DNA of 64,000 nucleotides from Lysinibacillus odysseyi (GTDB taxonomy: Bacteria > Bacillota > Bacilli > Bacillales_A > Planococcaceae), in contig JABUKB010000001.1 in NCBI GenBank assembly GCA_014595895.1, positions 1,364,001 to 1,428,000 on the forward strand, in the 5' to 3' direction. The translations under genes and the position numbers were made by a program. Every line of letters begins with the position of its first letter. Position 1 is the first letter of the stretch. Of this stretch, positions 45,864 to 54,031 are shown piece by piece. The notes under the pieces were generated by a model, which searched no databases, was not told the origin of the DNA, and saw only the letters and a program-made list of their open reading frames with translations.

Positions 45864-47708
45864 CTACCTCCCACGACGCATTACCTCCTGTTCTAACGCA
45901 GTCGCAAATTTATAAGCTAACTTATCGATATCTGCTTCCTCGCGGATTGTTAAGCCATTCATCGTAATATTGACCGTATTCCCTCCACTCTTACCTTCAC
46001 GCCATGCTTGTGCTTCCTGACGAGGTAGCACGGCCTCTCCTTTATGCAAAATCGATGTGTACTGATTGGACGGCACATAATCTAGTCCGTGGTAATGCGA
46101 TCCGTCTATAGCGTTAGAAATTCCCGCAGCACCCAAATTAGGAGGAGCAGTCACACTGCTCCAATCGACTTTCGAAATTTCTTTAATCTCGATGCCAGGT
46201 ATTTTGTTAATCGTATTAATCAACGAGTTAATAAGCCCGATTACGGCATTAATACTAGTCGCTGCTGAACGCTGGATACTTGACCAGACGTTTTGCCAAA
46301 CGCTCTTTGTGGAATCCCAGTTTTTAGCCAGGTCGATTGCTGCGTTAATTAAAAAGCCTAGCGGTCCGAGAATTAATGCGATTGCTCCGCTACCTCCACC
46401 AATAGCACTCCATACTTCTTTTGTTTTCGCCGTTACCGTATCCCAATTTCGTACTAATAAGACGATAATACCGATTAGTCCTGCAATTAATCCGATCACT
46501 AAGCCGACTGGATTCGCGAATAGGGCTGTGTTAAATAACCAAGTCGCTGCCGTTGCTAATAATGTCCCGTTACGGTAAAGGCTAATAGCGGTTGCAATGG
46601 CGTTGTATAACATTAATCCACCTAAAATCGCCCTATGTGCTACGAAGGCCGAAGTCAATCCTATGACGATTTCTCTCGTTAATTTTAGTATGCCTTTAAA
46701 CTCGTCCATGTTATTCTTAACGAATGTAATGGCGTCTGCTGCTAACTGTATGCCGTCTGCTATTTTAGAGCCGATGTCTGTAGCGATCGACGATAAATCA
46801 ACCGTATCTAGTGCGGCTAGTGCCTTTTTAAATTGTTCGCCTAAAACGTTGTTTCCTTCGCCACCTACGTCACGAAAGAACTTTCCGGCCCTTTCCTGTA
46901 TCTGCGCCCACAATCCTAATGTAGTTGACCCCATCGCTTCAACGGTATCTGACGTAATATTCATCTTATTAAGCGCTTTATCAATTCCGGCTAACTGATC
47001 TTCGAATGAAAGGTTTTTGACGTCATTAAGAATGTTTTTATCGAGGTTGAATACGTCACGGAGCGACATTGTATCCCCACTCGCTAACTCACGCATCCCC
47101 CTAACGGCATCATCGATATTTTTAGTTGGATTGGAAGCAATTAATCGCTCAACTAATCCCCAAGCGCTTTCTAGCTGGCTCATATCCGTACTAAGCGTTA
47201 GTAATCCTTTTGAGGAACTAAACATCTCACCACTCGATAATAACGGTGAATCAATCGCAATTTTATCGACCATTTGCATGTATTGCTTTGTGGCGCCATC
47301 GTCTTTAAATGTCGCCTTAATAATAGCCTCCGACTGCTGATAGGTTGCCGCAGCCCCTAAAGTTGCGTTGAACGCTTTAGATGCCGCCTGTGCCGATAAG
47401 TAAGCCGCAGCAACGCCTGCCACTGCACCTACAATTCCGTTCAGTGACACTGTGGCGACGCTAGCACTCGACTTTGTACCGTTTAGCGACGAGTTGAAAC
47501 GTCCTAGCATACCGCTTGCTCGATTTCCTTCGGCTATAAAGCGCCCCATTGAATTACGTAACCGACCATTTGCGTCACGGAAGGTATCAGCGCTTTTTGA
47601 CGCTTGTTGCTGCGCTTTATTCATGCGGTCCATGACCTGCGTAATCTTCCTAAGTTGCTGTGAGCCTCTGTCCTGGACGCGAAACACAGCGGATAGGTTT
47701 ACGGCCAT
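45864..47708 (-). CDS. Phage tail tape-measure protein (short)
   Basis: 614 aa. Coiled N terminus (KITQVMDRMNKAQQQASKSADTF), Ala/Gly-rich region, the block SEAIIKATFKDDGATKQYMQMVDKIA, three to four hydrophobic helices (about 355-480) and a C-terminal signature MNGLTIREEADIDKLAYKFATALEQEV, all typical of tape-measure proteins. At about 0.15 nm per residue such a protein would set a tail near 90 nm. It is the only clearly recognised tail gene in the element. AGGGGT precedes the ATG. Confidence 0.88.
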   Translation of the reverse strand: MAVNLSAVFRVQDRGSQQLRKITQVMDRMNKAQQQASKSADTFRDANGRLRNSMGRFIAEGNRASGMLGRFNSSLNGTKSSASVATVSLNGIVGAVAGVAAAYLSAQAASKAFNATLGAAATYQQSEAIIKATFKDDGATKQYMQMVDKIAIDSPLLSSGEMFSSSKGLLTLSTDMSQLESAWGLVERLIASNPTKNIDDAVRGMRELASGDTMSLRDVFNLDKNILNDVKNLSFEDQLAGIDKALNKMNITSDTVEAMGSTTLGLWAQIQERAGKFFRDVGGEGNNVLGEQFKKALAALDTVDLSSIATDIGSKIADGIQLAADAITFVKNNMDEFKGILKLTREIVIGLTSAFVAHRAILGGLMLYNAIATAISLYRNGTLLATAATWLFNTALFANPVGLVIGLIAGLIGIIVLLVRNWDTVTAKTKEVWSAIGGGSGAIALILGPLGFLINAAIDLAKNWDSTKSVWQNVWSSIQRSAATSINAVIGLINSLINTINKIPGIEIKEISKVDWSSVTAPPNLGAAGISNAIDGSHYHGLDYVPSNQYTSILHKGEAVLPRQEAQAWREGKSGGNTVNITMNGLTIREEADIDKLAYKFATALEQEVMRRGR

Positions 47709-48004
47709 ATTCCACCCCTACCTCTCACAACGTTATTTGCTTGATTACAAGCTGTTTCAAATTCTGCATGTAACTTATCACCTTTTGCGATTTTGGTTGC
47801 CAAGACTAGCGCATTTAGGAATAACCCGCAATCAAGCGAGTAGTGCGTATCATAGTGAACTTTTTCAAGCAGTATAGGCTTTAATGATTCCGCCTTTTCT
47901 GCGGTTGTTGCATCAACTTTGAAGTCGCTCTGTTTATATGCATTGACAACTGCCCCAACGTCACCAAGTAACCGCTGGATTGGTGTAATTTTTGTTTTTA
48001 CCAT
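47699..48004 (-). CDS. Small protein upstream of the tape measure
   Basis: 101 aa, helical, overlapping the tape-measure start by ten bases. Position just before a tape-measure gene is where tail assembly chaperones lie, but the sequence has no known signature and no slippery frameshift site was seen. AAGGGGAG is upstream. Confidence 0.6.
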   Translation of the reverse strand: MVKTKITPIQRLLGDVGAVVNAYKQSDFKVDATTAEKAESLKPILLEKVHYDTHYSLDCGLFLNALVLATKIAKGDKLHAEFETACNQANNVVRGRGGIWP

Positions 48005-48087
48005 TCCGATCTCCCCTTGTCTTTTAAATTAAAAAAAGCGGAAAACAGCCCGTTAGCTGCTCCGCCTTTACCTTTACTGCGCGTCAC
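47998..48087 (-). CDS. Possible 29-codon leader peptide
   Basis: GTG start eight bases after GGAG; the stop codon overlaps the next ATG (ATGGTAA), which suggests translational coupling. The peptide is Gly/Lys-rich then Phe-rich. It could only be a coupling leader. Confidence 0.35.
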   Translation of the reverse strand: MTRSKGKGGAANGLFSAFFNLKDKGRSEW

Positions 48088-48124
48088 TTGATCGTCTCCA
48101 TTTGATTTAGTTTTTAAATAGAAA

Positions 48125-48150
48125 AAGCAAACGGGATTATTCCGCTTGCT
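48125..48150 (-). terminator. Terminator at the end of the 264-aa gene
   Basis: On the minus strand AGCAAGCGG pairs with CCGTTTGCT (one G-U) and TTTTTCTATTT follows. The stem includes the stop codon of the 264-aa gene, so it separates this gene from the tape-measure block. Confidence 0.6.
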
Positions 48151-48931
48151 CTGATGTTTCTGTTTGCTCCGGTTCACGTCCAAATAGCTCATCTTCAACG
48201 CTGGCGCCACTTTCCATAGCCGCTAGTTCACGTTCGGGATCATTTGCTGCCTCTGCGCCTCTACGTCCGATAATGCTACGTAATGCCACAAAGCTCGGTG
48301 CATCATGTTGTGTTAAAAAGAATCGGACATCATCCGGCAAATCCAGTACCTGTTGTGCATACCCTTTTTCCTCGTTTATTGTGTAATGGTTAGCCAAATC
48401 ATACGCTTGCATCAACTTGTACTTTTCCGCTTGCTGTAAGGTTGGCGCGATTGGTGCTATGATTTGGTTAAATTGTTTAGCGATTGTATACGCCTTGTAC
48501 TCGTCTTTATTTTCCTTTACGAACTTCTCTACTAAATCAACGGCATTTGCAGGATTAGGATGCAGTAAAATACGTGTTTTAAGGTCTGCGAGTTGTGCTT
48601 CAAAGGCGGCGTTCTGCGTATCACTCATATTGTTAGCCGGTGGTGCTGACGTTACTTCTAACGATAGTCGTTTAGCCATTGATAGGTAGCGTGCATGCTC
48701 CGCCTTTAACTCCGCCGAATACTTTAGAAACTGTTCCTTATAGTGGGCTTGGGCAGCCTTTTTCTCCATCGCTCGACCTTGCGGACTAAATTTTACATCT
48801 TGGTCAATCTTTCTAAATTCTTCCCGTCCCTCGCGCACTACCTGGTGTAATAACTGCTCGGATTTTTTTCTGATTTCCTGTAATTTCGTTACGTATTCCT
48901 CAATTAATTGCTTACGTGTTAATTTTGTCAT
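48137..48931 (-). CDS. Coiled-coil phage-type protein, possible scaffold or tail chaperone
   Basis: 264 aa. Strong coiled coil at residues 10-85 (Glu/Lys/Gln/Arg-rich), a helical middle, and an acidic Glu-rich C-terminal tail (GREPEQTETSEQAE). Acidic, helical proteins of this kind include phage scaffolds and tail chaperones, but no catalytic motif is seen and the assignment is a guess from shape and position. AAAGGGGAG precedes the ATG. Confidence 0.6.
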   Translation of the reverse strand: MTKLTRKQLIEEYVTKLQEIRKKSEQLLHQVVREGREEFRKIDQDVKFSPQGRAMEKKAAQAHYKEQFLKYSAELKAEHARYLSMAKRLSLEVTSAPPANNMSDTQNAAFEAQLADLKTRILLHPNPANAVDLVEKFVKENKDEYKAYTIAKQFNQIIAPIAPTLQQAEKYKLMQAYDLANHYTINEEKGYAQQVLDLPDDVRFFLTQHDAPSFVALRSIIGRRGAEAANDPERELAAMESGASVEDELFGREPEQTETSEQAE

Positions 48932-48962
48932 AATGTAAAGCTCCCCTTTAATTGTTTTTAAT

Positions 48963-49376
48963 TTATTTTCGTTTATTCTTGCGCATGAAAGCAGGCTTAT
49001 CGTTGATTAGTACGATACCTTTCTTGCGAAGTGCTTCGCGTGCTTTCCTAGCGTTATACATATCACTTTCTATTACTTCGTCAATGAACTGGCCGCAATT
49101 TGTGCGCGTCACCTCTAGGATAAAATTAGAAGGTAACTCGTCGATAAAATGCAAAAACGACTGATGAAATGCTTTGGCTTTAAATGTCGCCTCATACACA
49201 TCTTCAATCGTTTCTATTTCCTTTTGATTGTCATATTCAATTTTTATTACAATATCGCTACCTTTGACGTTAGCAAATATCTCAAGTTTATGACGTGGCT
49301 TTCGCGTCGATAAGACGTCTTGTACACCGAGTAACCAACTATCGTCATGCCTATTATCAAATTTCTTTTTCGCCAT
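48963..49376 (-). CDS. Unrecognised element protein of 137 aa
   Basis: Basic at both ends (KKKFDNRHDD and RKNKRK), with an acidic middle carrying EIETIEDVYEATFKAKAFHQ. It may be nucleic-acid binding by charge. No family recognised. AAAGGAG is well placed. It lies in a run of small early/middle genes. Confidence 0.6.
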   Translation of the reverse strand: MAKKKFDNRHDDSWLLGVQDVLSTRKPRHKLEIFANVKGSDIVIKIEYDNQKEIETIEDVYEATFKAKAFHQSFLHFIDELPSNFILEVTRTNCGQFIDEVIESDMYNARKAREALRKKGIVLINDKPAFMRKNKRK

Positions 49377-49395
49377 TTTACTATAACTCCTTTAA

Positions 49396-49656
49396 TTACT
49401 TATCGTAGTCGACGCCGTTACACAAGACTGTATTAACGCGCAACTTTGAAAGTGCACGTCCTAACGTCTTTTCTTTGCCTGCGAAAAATAATTCGCCTGC
49501 CTCGTTCTTTAACTCAAAATAACCGTTTTCAATCGTTACATAAGCTACGCCATCGCTAAATAATGGTATAACGGTGTTCTCATCGTCTATGCGCTCAAAG
49601 TACGGAGCGCCTTCGCTGCCTCGTGACATTTCTGTTACGCGATAAATACAATACAT
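49396..49656 (-). CDS. Unrecognised element protein of 86 aa
   Basis: Mixed alpha/beta composition with YVTIENGYFELKNEAGELFF strands. No catalytic motif. It starts 14 bases before the end of the HNH gene spacing region and is part of the same minus-strand run. GGTGGTGA lies upstream of the ATG. Confidence 0.55.
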   Translation of the reverse strand: MYCIYRVTEMSRGSEGAPYFERIDDENTVIPLFSDGVAYVTIENGYFELKNEAGELFFAGKEKTLGRALSKLRVNTVLCNGVDYDK

Positions 49657-49669
49657 TTATGTCACCACC

Positions 49670-50248
49670 CTATCCTACTGATTTTTTAAGTTTTTGTTCA
49701 ATTTTTCGCATTTCTTCTGATTCCTTGCGTAAGCCTTTGATAAATGCCGGAATATCATCGTCTAATACTTTGACGTCCATCATTTTCGGGCCTATAACCG
49801 TCTGAATGAACGTCTTTAATAACTCATATGTGAACTTTTCCGAGCGATCGTAAAACTCGACGACTGTATACGTATGCTTTGCCGAATTACATGAACGACA
49901 GCAATATACAAGGTTAGCTGGAATATGCGCTCCATATATCGAAGTCTTTGCGTATACATGGTCAATAGTTCGGTTAGCGTCATTTAGTTCAATAGCGCAA
50001 TAAGGGCAATTTGGATGTTCGAACTGCAACTCCATTAAATCGCCGATGCCGACTAAAGGCGTTTTCTGTCCTGCCTCTTTCGCGTGACGTCTAACAGTTT
50101 CTTTCATATACTCTAAATTGCCTTTACGTTGCTTACGTCTACAACTACAACAAATATTTTCATAACCTCGTTTAGTGCGAATATTTTTTCGCATTTCTGC
50201 TAACGGCTTTTCTTCTTGGCATACCTTACATTTCATTTTACTTTTCAT
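49670..50248 (-). CDS. HNH endonuclease with zinc-ribbon N terminus
   Basis: 192 aa. The N-terminal part has two CxxC pairs (CKVCQEEK and CCSCRRK), then CPYCAIEL, and the HNH core TIDHVYAKTS...NLVYCCRSCNSAKHT with the catalytic His. HNH enzymes often sit beside terminases and help cut concatemeric DNA in packaging; here it is 4 kb from TerL, so a homing or recombination role is also possible. GGAG lies 11 bases upstream. Confidence 0.85.
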   Translation of the reverse strand: MKSKMKCKVCQEEKPLAEMRKNIRTKRGYENICCSCRRKQRKGNLEYMKETVRRHAKEAGQKTPLVGIGDLMELQFEHPNCPYCAIELNDANRTIDHVYAKTSIYGAHIPANLVYCCRSCNSAKHTYTVVEFYDRSEKFTYELLKTFIQTVIGPKMMDVKVLDDDIPAFIKGLRKESEEMRKIEQKLKKSVG

Positions 50249-50281
50249 ATTCGTATCGTCTCCGTTTCTAAAAATTTTTTA

Positions 50282-50593
50282 TTATTCCGCTACTAACTCG
50301 ACCGCCAAGTCGATATTGTTGCGGGAAATGACTTGCATTAAATTCCCTAAATGCGTCGCGTGCCTATTCTCATAAGTCGCATTGTATTCATCTGCTAACG
50401 CCTTACTATTCGTTTTGACGTGAATCGTAGCATCTGTATATCCACGTAATACCTCGATTAATGAATGATACGCAGGAAATACATTGTTACTTCGTTTGTA
50501 CTCGCGAAAGATTTCTTCACCTTCGACGCTTAGAATAACGTCAACCTCCGCTGCTGCGACTTTTGTTAATGTTTGTTCGATTTGGATAACCAT
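50282..50593 (-). CDS. Unrecognised element protein of 104 aa
   Basis: The ATG at 50593 follows AAAGGAG; the longer frame has no site. Strand-helix-strand order with IHVKTNSKALADEYN is faintly reminiscent of an RNase H-like fold, but no acidic triad can be defined. Function not assigned. Confidence 0.55.
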   Translation of the reverse strand: MVIQIEQTLTKVAAAEVDVILSVEGEEIFREYKRSNNVFPAYHSLIEVLRGYTDATIHVKTNSKALADEYNATYENRHATHLGNLMQVISRNNIDLAVELVAE

Positions 50594-50728
50594 AATCGTC
50601 TCGTCTCCTTTAATAATTATTTTTGACAACGCAAAAAAGCCGAACTCTGTATGAACAAAATTCAGCCTATCGCATCGTTAAATTTTTATCTTGCATTTCT
50701 TCCTTCTTCCTCACAGAATTAAAATACG

Positions 50729-51703
50729 CTACTTTGTGACTTTTTTTCTTACTCTTGATAGCATTTTTCTAAAGTTTTTATAATCCATGCCGATTTCTTT
50801 AGCTGCATAATCGCGCTTAATAATTGCGTTTCCTCTACTATCGCAAGAATAGCCGGATAAATCGCCTCTCATTTTATCGCGCTTGACGATTACAACTACA
50901 TCATTAATAATTTGCGCCTGTTTTTTGGAGAGCTTGTCCATTAATTTTACGTCCAATTCCGGCACGACTGTCTTTAGCGGATCGACAGGAAACTTCTTCT
51001 TCACAAATAAACTTACCTTATCTCCTCGCGTATTCCTTCTATAGATGCGCTGTAAGCCGTTGCGACGTAGCTCCAATTCACCGAACTTGCTCGTCAATGC
51101 TTTATTCAAATAGACGATAATCTCACGTTCTGACTTCGTAGAATCAACGTATTTCAAGCCGTGTTCAATGGAGGCAATAATATTAGCCTCTACGCCTTGT
51201 TCGATTTGTTGGCGTTCTTGCTCCCGTTCCATGATAATCCTACGAGCACGTCCGTAATATGCTAGGAAATAACCGAGTTCCGCATCATAGACGTTCTCTT
51301 TGATTTCATCCATTTTAGCGTCTACTGCCTCAATTAATTTGCCGTCCTGTTTGAAGTTGATAATGTCCCCGTCAAATTTAAGTATTTCTGCTTCAATCTT
51401 AACGCCAAAATCTATATAAACCATTGATAAAAGGCGGTTTAATTCTTTCTCTTCCGGACCTAATTTTTCACCAATAAGCGAGCGCATAGCATTATTTTTC
51501 AAACGCTGTACGCGATAACCTACATAATATTCCGGTCTACCAAGTTTAATATCTACGAGTACCTGTGTAGGGCTAATCTGCATGACTTTCCTAGTCGGAT
51601 CGTTCAAAAAGTCAAATGTCGCTCCGTATAAAATTTCGTCAATCACTAGGCGGTCGCCGTTTTGTTGGTAGTTTTCAATTCGTTGTTTGAAATCTGCTGT
51701 CAT
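50729..51703 (-). CDS. Sigma-like HTH protein, possible late-gene activator
   Basis: 324 aa. The C-terminal 60 residues look like a region-4 type helix-turn-helix (LSKKQAQIINDVVVIVKRD and RDYAAKEIGMDYKNFRKMLSRVRKKV), as in phage sigma-like activators. The N-terminal part is helical with basic patches (MEREQERQQIEQG). GGGGGA precedes the ATG. Such proteins switch on structural genes; control of the TMP-TerL-TerS genes is a reasonable inference. Confidence 0.55.
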   Translation of the reverse strand: MTADFKQRIENYQQNGDRLVIDEILYGATFDFLNDPTRKVMQISPTQVLVDIKLGRPEYYVGYRVQRLKNNAMRSLIGEKLGPEEKELNRLLSMVYIDFGVKIEAEILKFDGDIINFKQDGKLIEAVDAKMDEIKENVYDAELGYFLAYYGRARRIIMEREQERQQIEQGVEANIIASIEHGLKYVDSTKSEREIIVYLNKALTSKFGELELRRNGLQRIYRRNTRGDKVSLFVKKKFPVDPLKTVVPELDVKLMDKLSKKQAQIINDVVVIVKRDKMRGDLSGYSCDSRGNAIIKRDYAAKEIGMDYKNFRKMLSRVRKKVTK

Positions 51704-51740
51704 TGTGATTCCCCCGTAAATTTAGTTTTTATATCTTGAT

Positions 51741-52958
51741 TTAAATCTCATATTTCGACCATTTATCAAGCAACTTACGCATACGCTCGCTTGGGATATA
51801 AGCATGGATCGGCTCCCCATTACGGATTCGTGAGCGCCATAACCATTGAACTAACTCACTTAGTGCGTATAAATCCTCTTTCACACTAGCGCCATTTTCT
51901 TGGAAGAACGTCAATTTATTTTTGTTCATAAATCGGTTAATTAGATATGCAACTGCTCGGCGGTTGGCGTACTCATTTGTAGCCCGAGAGTTATGCGGAA
52001 TAAAGCATTTTTTAACACTGAAACCGCGTGGTGCTAAGAACGGTTCAACTTCTTTTAACGTTGAAATATAGACATCCGCAGCCTTCGCATTGTCAGCGTA
52101 ATGTTTGAAAAAGTTCGCCGTATTTCGTTTAATTTGATCGAGGGTTTCAATGTCATATTTTTTTAATCTGTTTTGACTTAATGCAAATTCACCTTTACCT
52201 ACTGCGTTCAATTTCTCGGCATCGCATACGGTAATTAATGCTCGCAGCTGCTCGCGATTCTCCGCTTTCACATCGTATTCGCATAATTCGTAGCGCTCTC
52301 CGTCCTTCTTAACGCTTTTCATTGAATATTTAATATCGAACATATCGAAGTAATAGCGTTGCATCTGACATTTGAATAAATACGTTAGAACAATCGCTTT
52401 CGGAAACGCACGGAATACCGCTGGCGGAAATGCCCAAACCATGAATTTACCCCGGTATAAAAATAAGTTGCCTGCTTGGGCTAACTCGCGAATATCACGA
52501 TAACGCGAATTGTCTCCAGGATCTCCTGTCCAACGCACTTGGCCCGACTGTTCATCGATGACAATATCGCCATTGGATTGCAGGCGTTTAATGTCAGTCG
52601 GCTTAATTGCTACACTTTCAACAATATCCATAACCTCGTCAAGAATAAGCGTGTACCCGCTTTGTTCCAATAATTCGATTAGCTCATCGTCTGCTCGCGA
52701 GAATAGTGAATGCGTAGTGGCAATGTTCCGGTTGTTTACGATAAGACGCTTTAAGTCCTCCAATTTCGAAGTGTCATTATAAATCGTAGGCTCAACGAAA
52801 TGATGCGCCGTCACACTTCCTTTAATCCGATTAACTTCATCGAGAAATGGCGTAACATAAATAAATTTATCTAACGGACCTGCATCGTTCATGTGCTGAA
52901 TTGCATACTGCGTTTTACCGCTTCCCATAATTGCGTCGATAACTGTAATATTTGGCAT
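51741..52958 (-). CDS. SF2-type NTPase, probable replication helicase or origin protein
   Basis: 405 aa. Walker A DAIMGSGKTQYAIQHM at residues 8-23, motif Ia-like IYVTPFLDEVNRI, TTHSLF, and motif II LILDEVMDI near 110. It belongs to the phage DEAD-like helicase group whose C-terminal helicase half is divergent; no clear motif VI was seen. It lies at the start of the element's main operon, beside AT-rich palindromes and the hairpin array, which suggests a replication role. AGGAGG precedes the ATG. Confidence 0.7.
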   Translation of the reverse strand: MPNITVIDAIMGSGKTQYAIQHMNDAGPLDKFIYVTPFLDEVNRIKGSVTAHHFVEPTIYNDTSKLEDLKRLIVNNRNIATTHSLFSRADDELIELLEQSGYTLILDEVMDIVESVAIKPTDIKRLQSNGDIVIDEQSGQVRWTGDPGDNSRYRDIRELAQAGNLFLYRGKFMVWAFPPAVFRAFPKAIVLTYLFKCQMQRYYFDMFDIKYSMKSVKKDGERYELCEYDVKAENREQLRALITVCDAEKLNAVGKGEFALSQNRLKKYDIETLDQIKRNTANFFKHYADNAKAADVYISTLKEVEPFLAPRGFSVKKCFIPHNSRATNEYANRRAVAYLINRFMNKNKLTFFQENGASVKEDLYALSELVQWLWRSRIRNGEPIHAYIPSERMRKLLDKWSKYEI

Positions 52959-53255
52959 TCAAACTCCTCCTATTTTTCGAATTGATACGAGTAAAATTCT
53001 ACCGTTCCGTAGAAAAATTCCTTAGAAACGTTGATATATCGCCGTTTGTAGCGTGTGTCCCTTAAATATAAATAGCATTAATAAAACGATAGCTTTAGGC
53101 AGCTTGTCTGACTAAAAATCTTTTAATCTTTTATTACGTTCACTAGCGGATATAAAACATAAAACATTTTCGCCACTGGCTGCTACGCAACCAATGTCGA
53201 AGTCAGCAATATTAATGAATATCGTATATATTGCAATATCAACAATATTGATAAT

Positions 53256-53420
53256 TTATTGGCGCCTTGATTGGTCGAGAATCTCGGTAACTAGTGGACT
53301 TGATTCGAAAATAAATACGAGCTTGTCCGCCTTGTTGCGATTAGCCTCTACGATTATTGGTGCTTGTCCTCGACTGATTATTGCTTGTGCTACTTTCAGC
53401 GAGTGAATAACTGTTGCCAT
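53256..53420 (-). CDS. DUF5659-like small protein
   Basis: 54 aa with the layout IHSLKVAQAIISRGQAPIIV, Asn/Lys-rich turn, KLVFIFE and an acidic/basic end, as in DUF5659 proteins of Firmicute phages (function unknown). AAGGGGG lies eight bases before the ATG. Strong start site and family pattern make it a real gene despite its size. Confidence 0.65.
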   Translation of the reverse strand: MATVIHSLKVAQAIISRGQAPIIVEANRNKADKLVFIFESSPLVTEILDQSRRQ

Positions 53421-53454
53421 GCGATTACCCCCTTAAATTAATTTTATATTTCGC

Positions 53455-53587
53455 TTGCAATCTGTTTTTTCTTGCTGTATAATGACATTAGAATTAAAAA
53501 TATGATAATATAGGTGAAGTATGCAAAATTGGTATACACCACTCTTTATTATATCGGCAGCGCTTGCAAATTGTAAAGCGTTTTTTT
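53455..53587 (+). ncRNA. Short + strand transcript, candidate small RNA
   Basis: TTGCAA and TATAAT are spaced by 17 bases (53455-53483), a near-consensus promoter. About 80 bases after the expected start a stem CGCTT/AAGCG (53561-53580) with TTTTTTT ends the unit. A frame beginning ATGCAAAATT (53521) runs through the terminator and has only a weak site (GGTGA), so an RNA product is more likely. It points toward the hairpin array. Confidence 0.5.
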
Positions 53588-53651
53588 GCTGTTTTTACAT
53601 ATATTTTCTATTTTTTTGTTACAATAATTTCTACTGTGACAAAATCAGAAA

Positions 53652-53877
53652 GAGCGCAGCGGCAACTACGCTCCATTCTTAACGGAATATGTTGGCGCAT
53701 ATCCGCAAATTGTTTTGACGTACTGCAATACGTCATACCTCGACTGTTGGCGCAGTCTTAGCGATTGTATAGTCGTTGGCGCGACTACCTTCGTTTTAAA
53801 ATTTCGTGACTTCGGTTTTGCATTCCTAAGAAACGCCTTTCCTCTGCTGCAACAGAGCGCTCAACTGTTGGCGCAGT
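53652..53877. repeat. Array of seven small hairpins with a shared loop pattern
   Basis: Hairpins at 53652-53673, 53683-53705, 53717-53734, 53742-53757, 53770-53787, 53842-53857 and 53864-53877. Four have loop TTGGCG; the other three have CGGCAA or CTGCAA, which on the opposite strand read TTGCCG and TTGCAG. All thus share TTGNNG in one orientation or the other. The stems differ in sequence (for example GACTG/CAGTC, TAGTCG/CGACTA, GACGTA/TACGTC), so pairing, not sequence, is kept. No coding frame explains them. The function is unknown. Confidence 0.65.
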
Positions 53878-53951
53878 ATTCCGAGCCCTGTATCATGTAG
53901 CGTCACACGACCGTAAAATATTAAGCTTTCATTTTTCCTATGCGTTATAAA

Positions 53952-54011
53952 TACCGTTAAATTTAACGTTATAATTACCGTGGTGAAATATCATACCGTT
54001 ATTTGTACCGT
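53952..54011. promoter_or_regulatory. Cluster of four TACCGT sites
   Basis: Direct TACCGT copies at 53952, 53976, 53994 and 54006 with spacings 24, 18 and 12, mixed with AACGTTA-type sequences. They share the core with the operator-like sites at 54782-54842 and flank the two genes between. Confidence 0.5.
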
Positions 54012-54031
54012 AATTTAACGTTATTTAACTA

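Noticed and set aside
47998-48210. A 70-codon frame overlapping the end of the 264-aa gene, considered as a frameshifted tail chaperone product
   Set aside because: No slippery heptamer was found and an intrinsic terminator sits at the stop of the upstream gene; only the last 29 codons have a plausible own start.
53564-53900. Two + strand frames (53564-53761 and 53715-53900) across the hairpin array
   Set aside because: The first begins with TTG inside a terminator stem, neither has a ribosome binding site, and both run through the inverted repeats, which are better explained as structured non-coding DNA.
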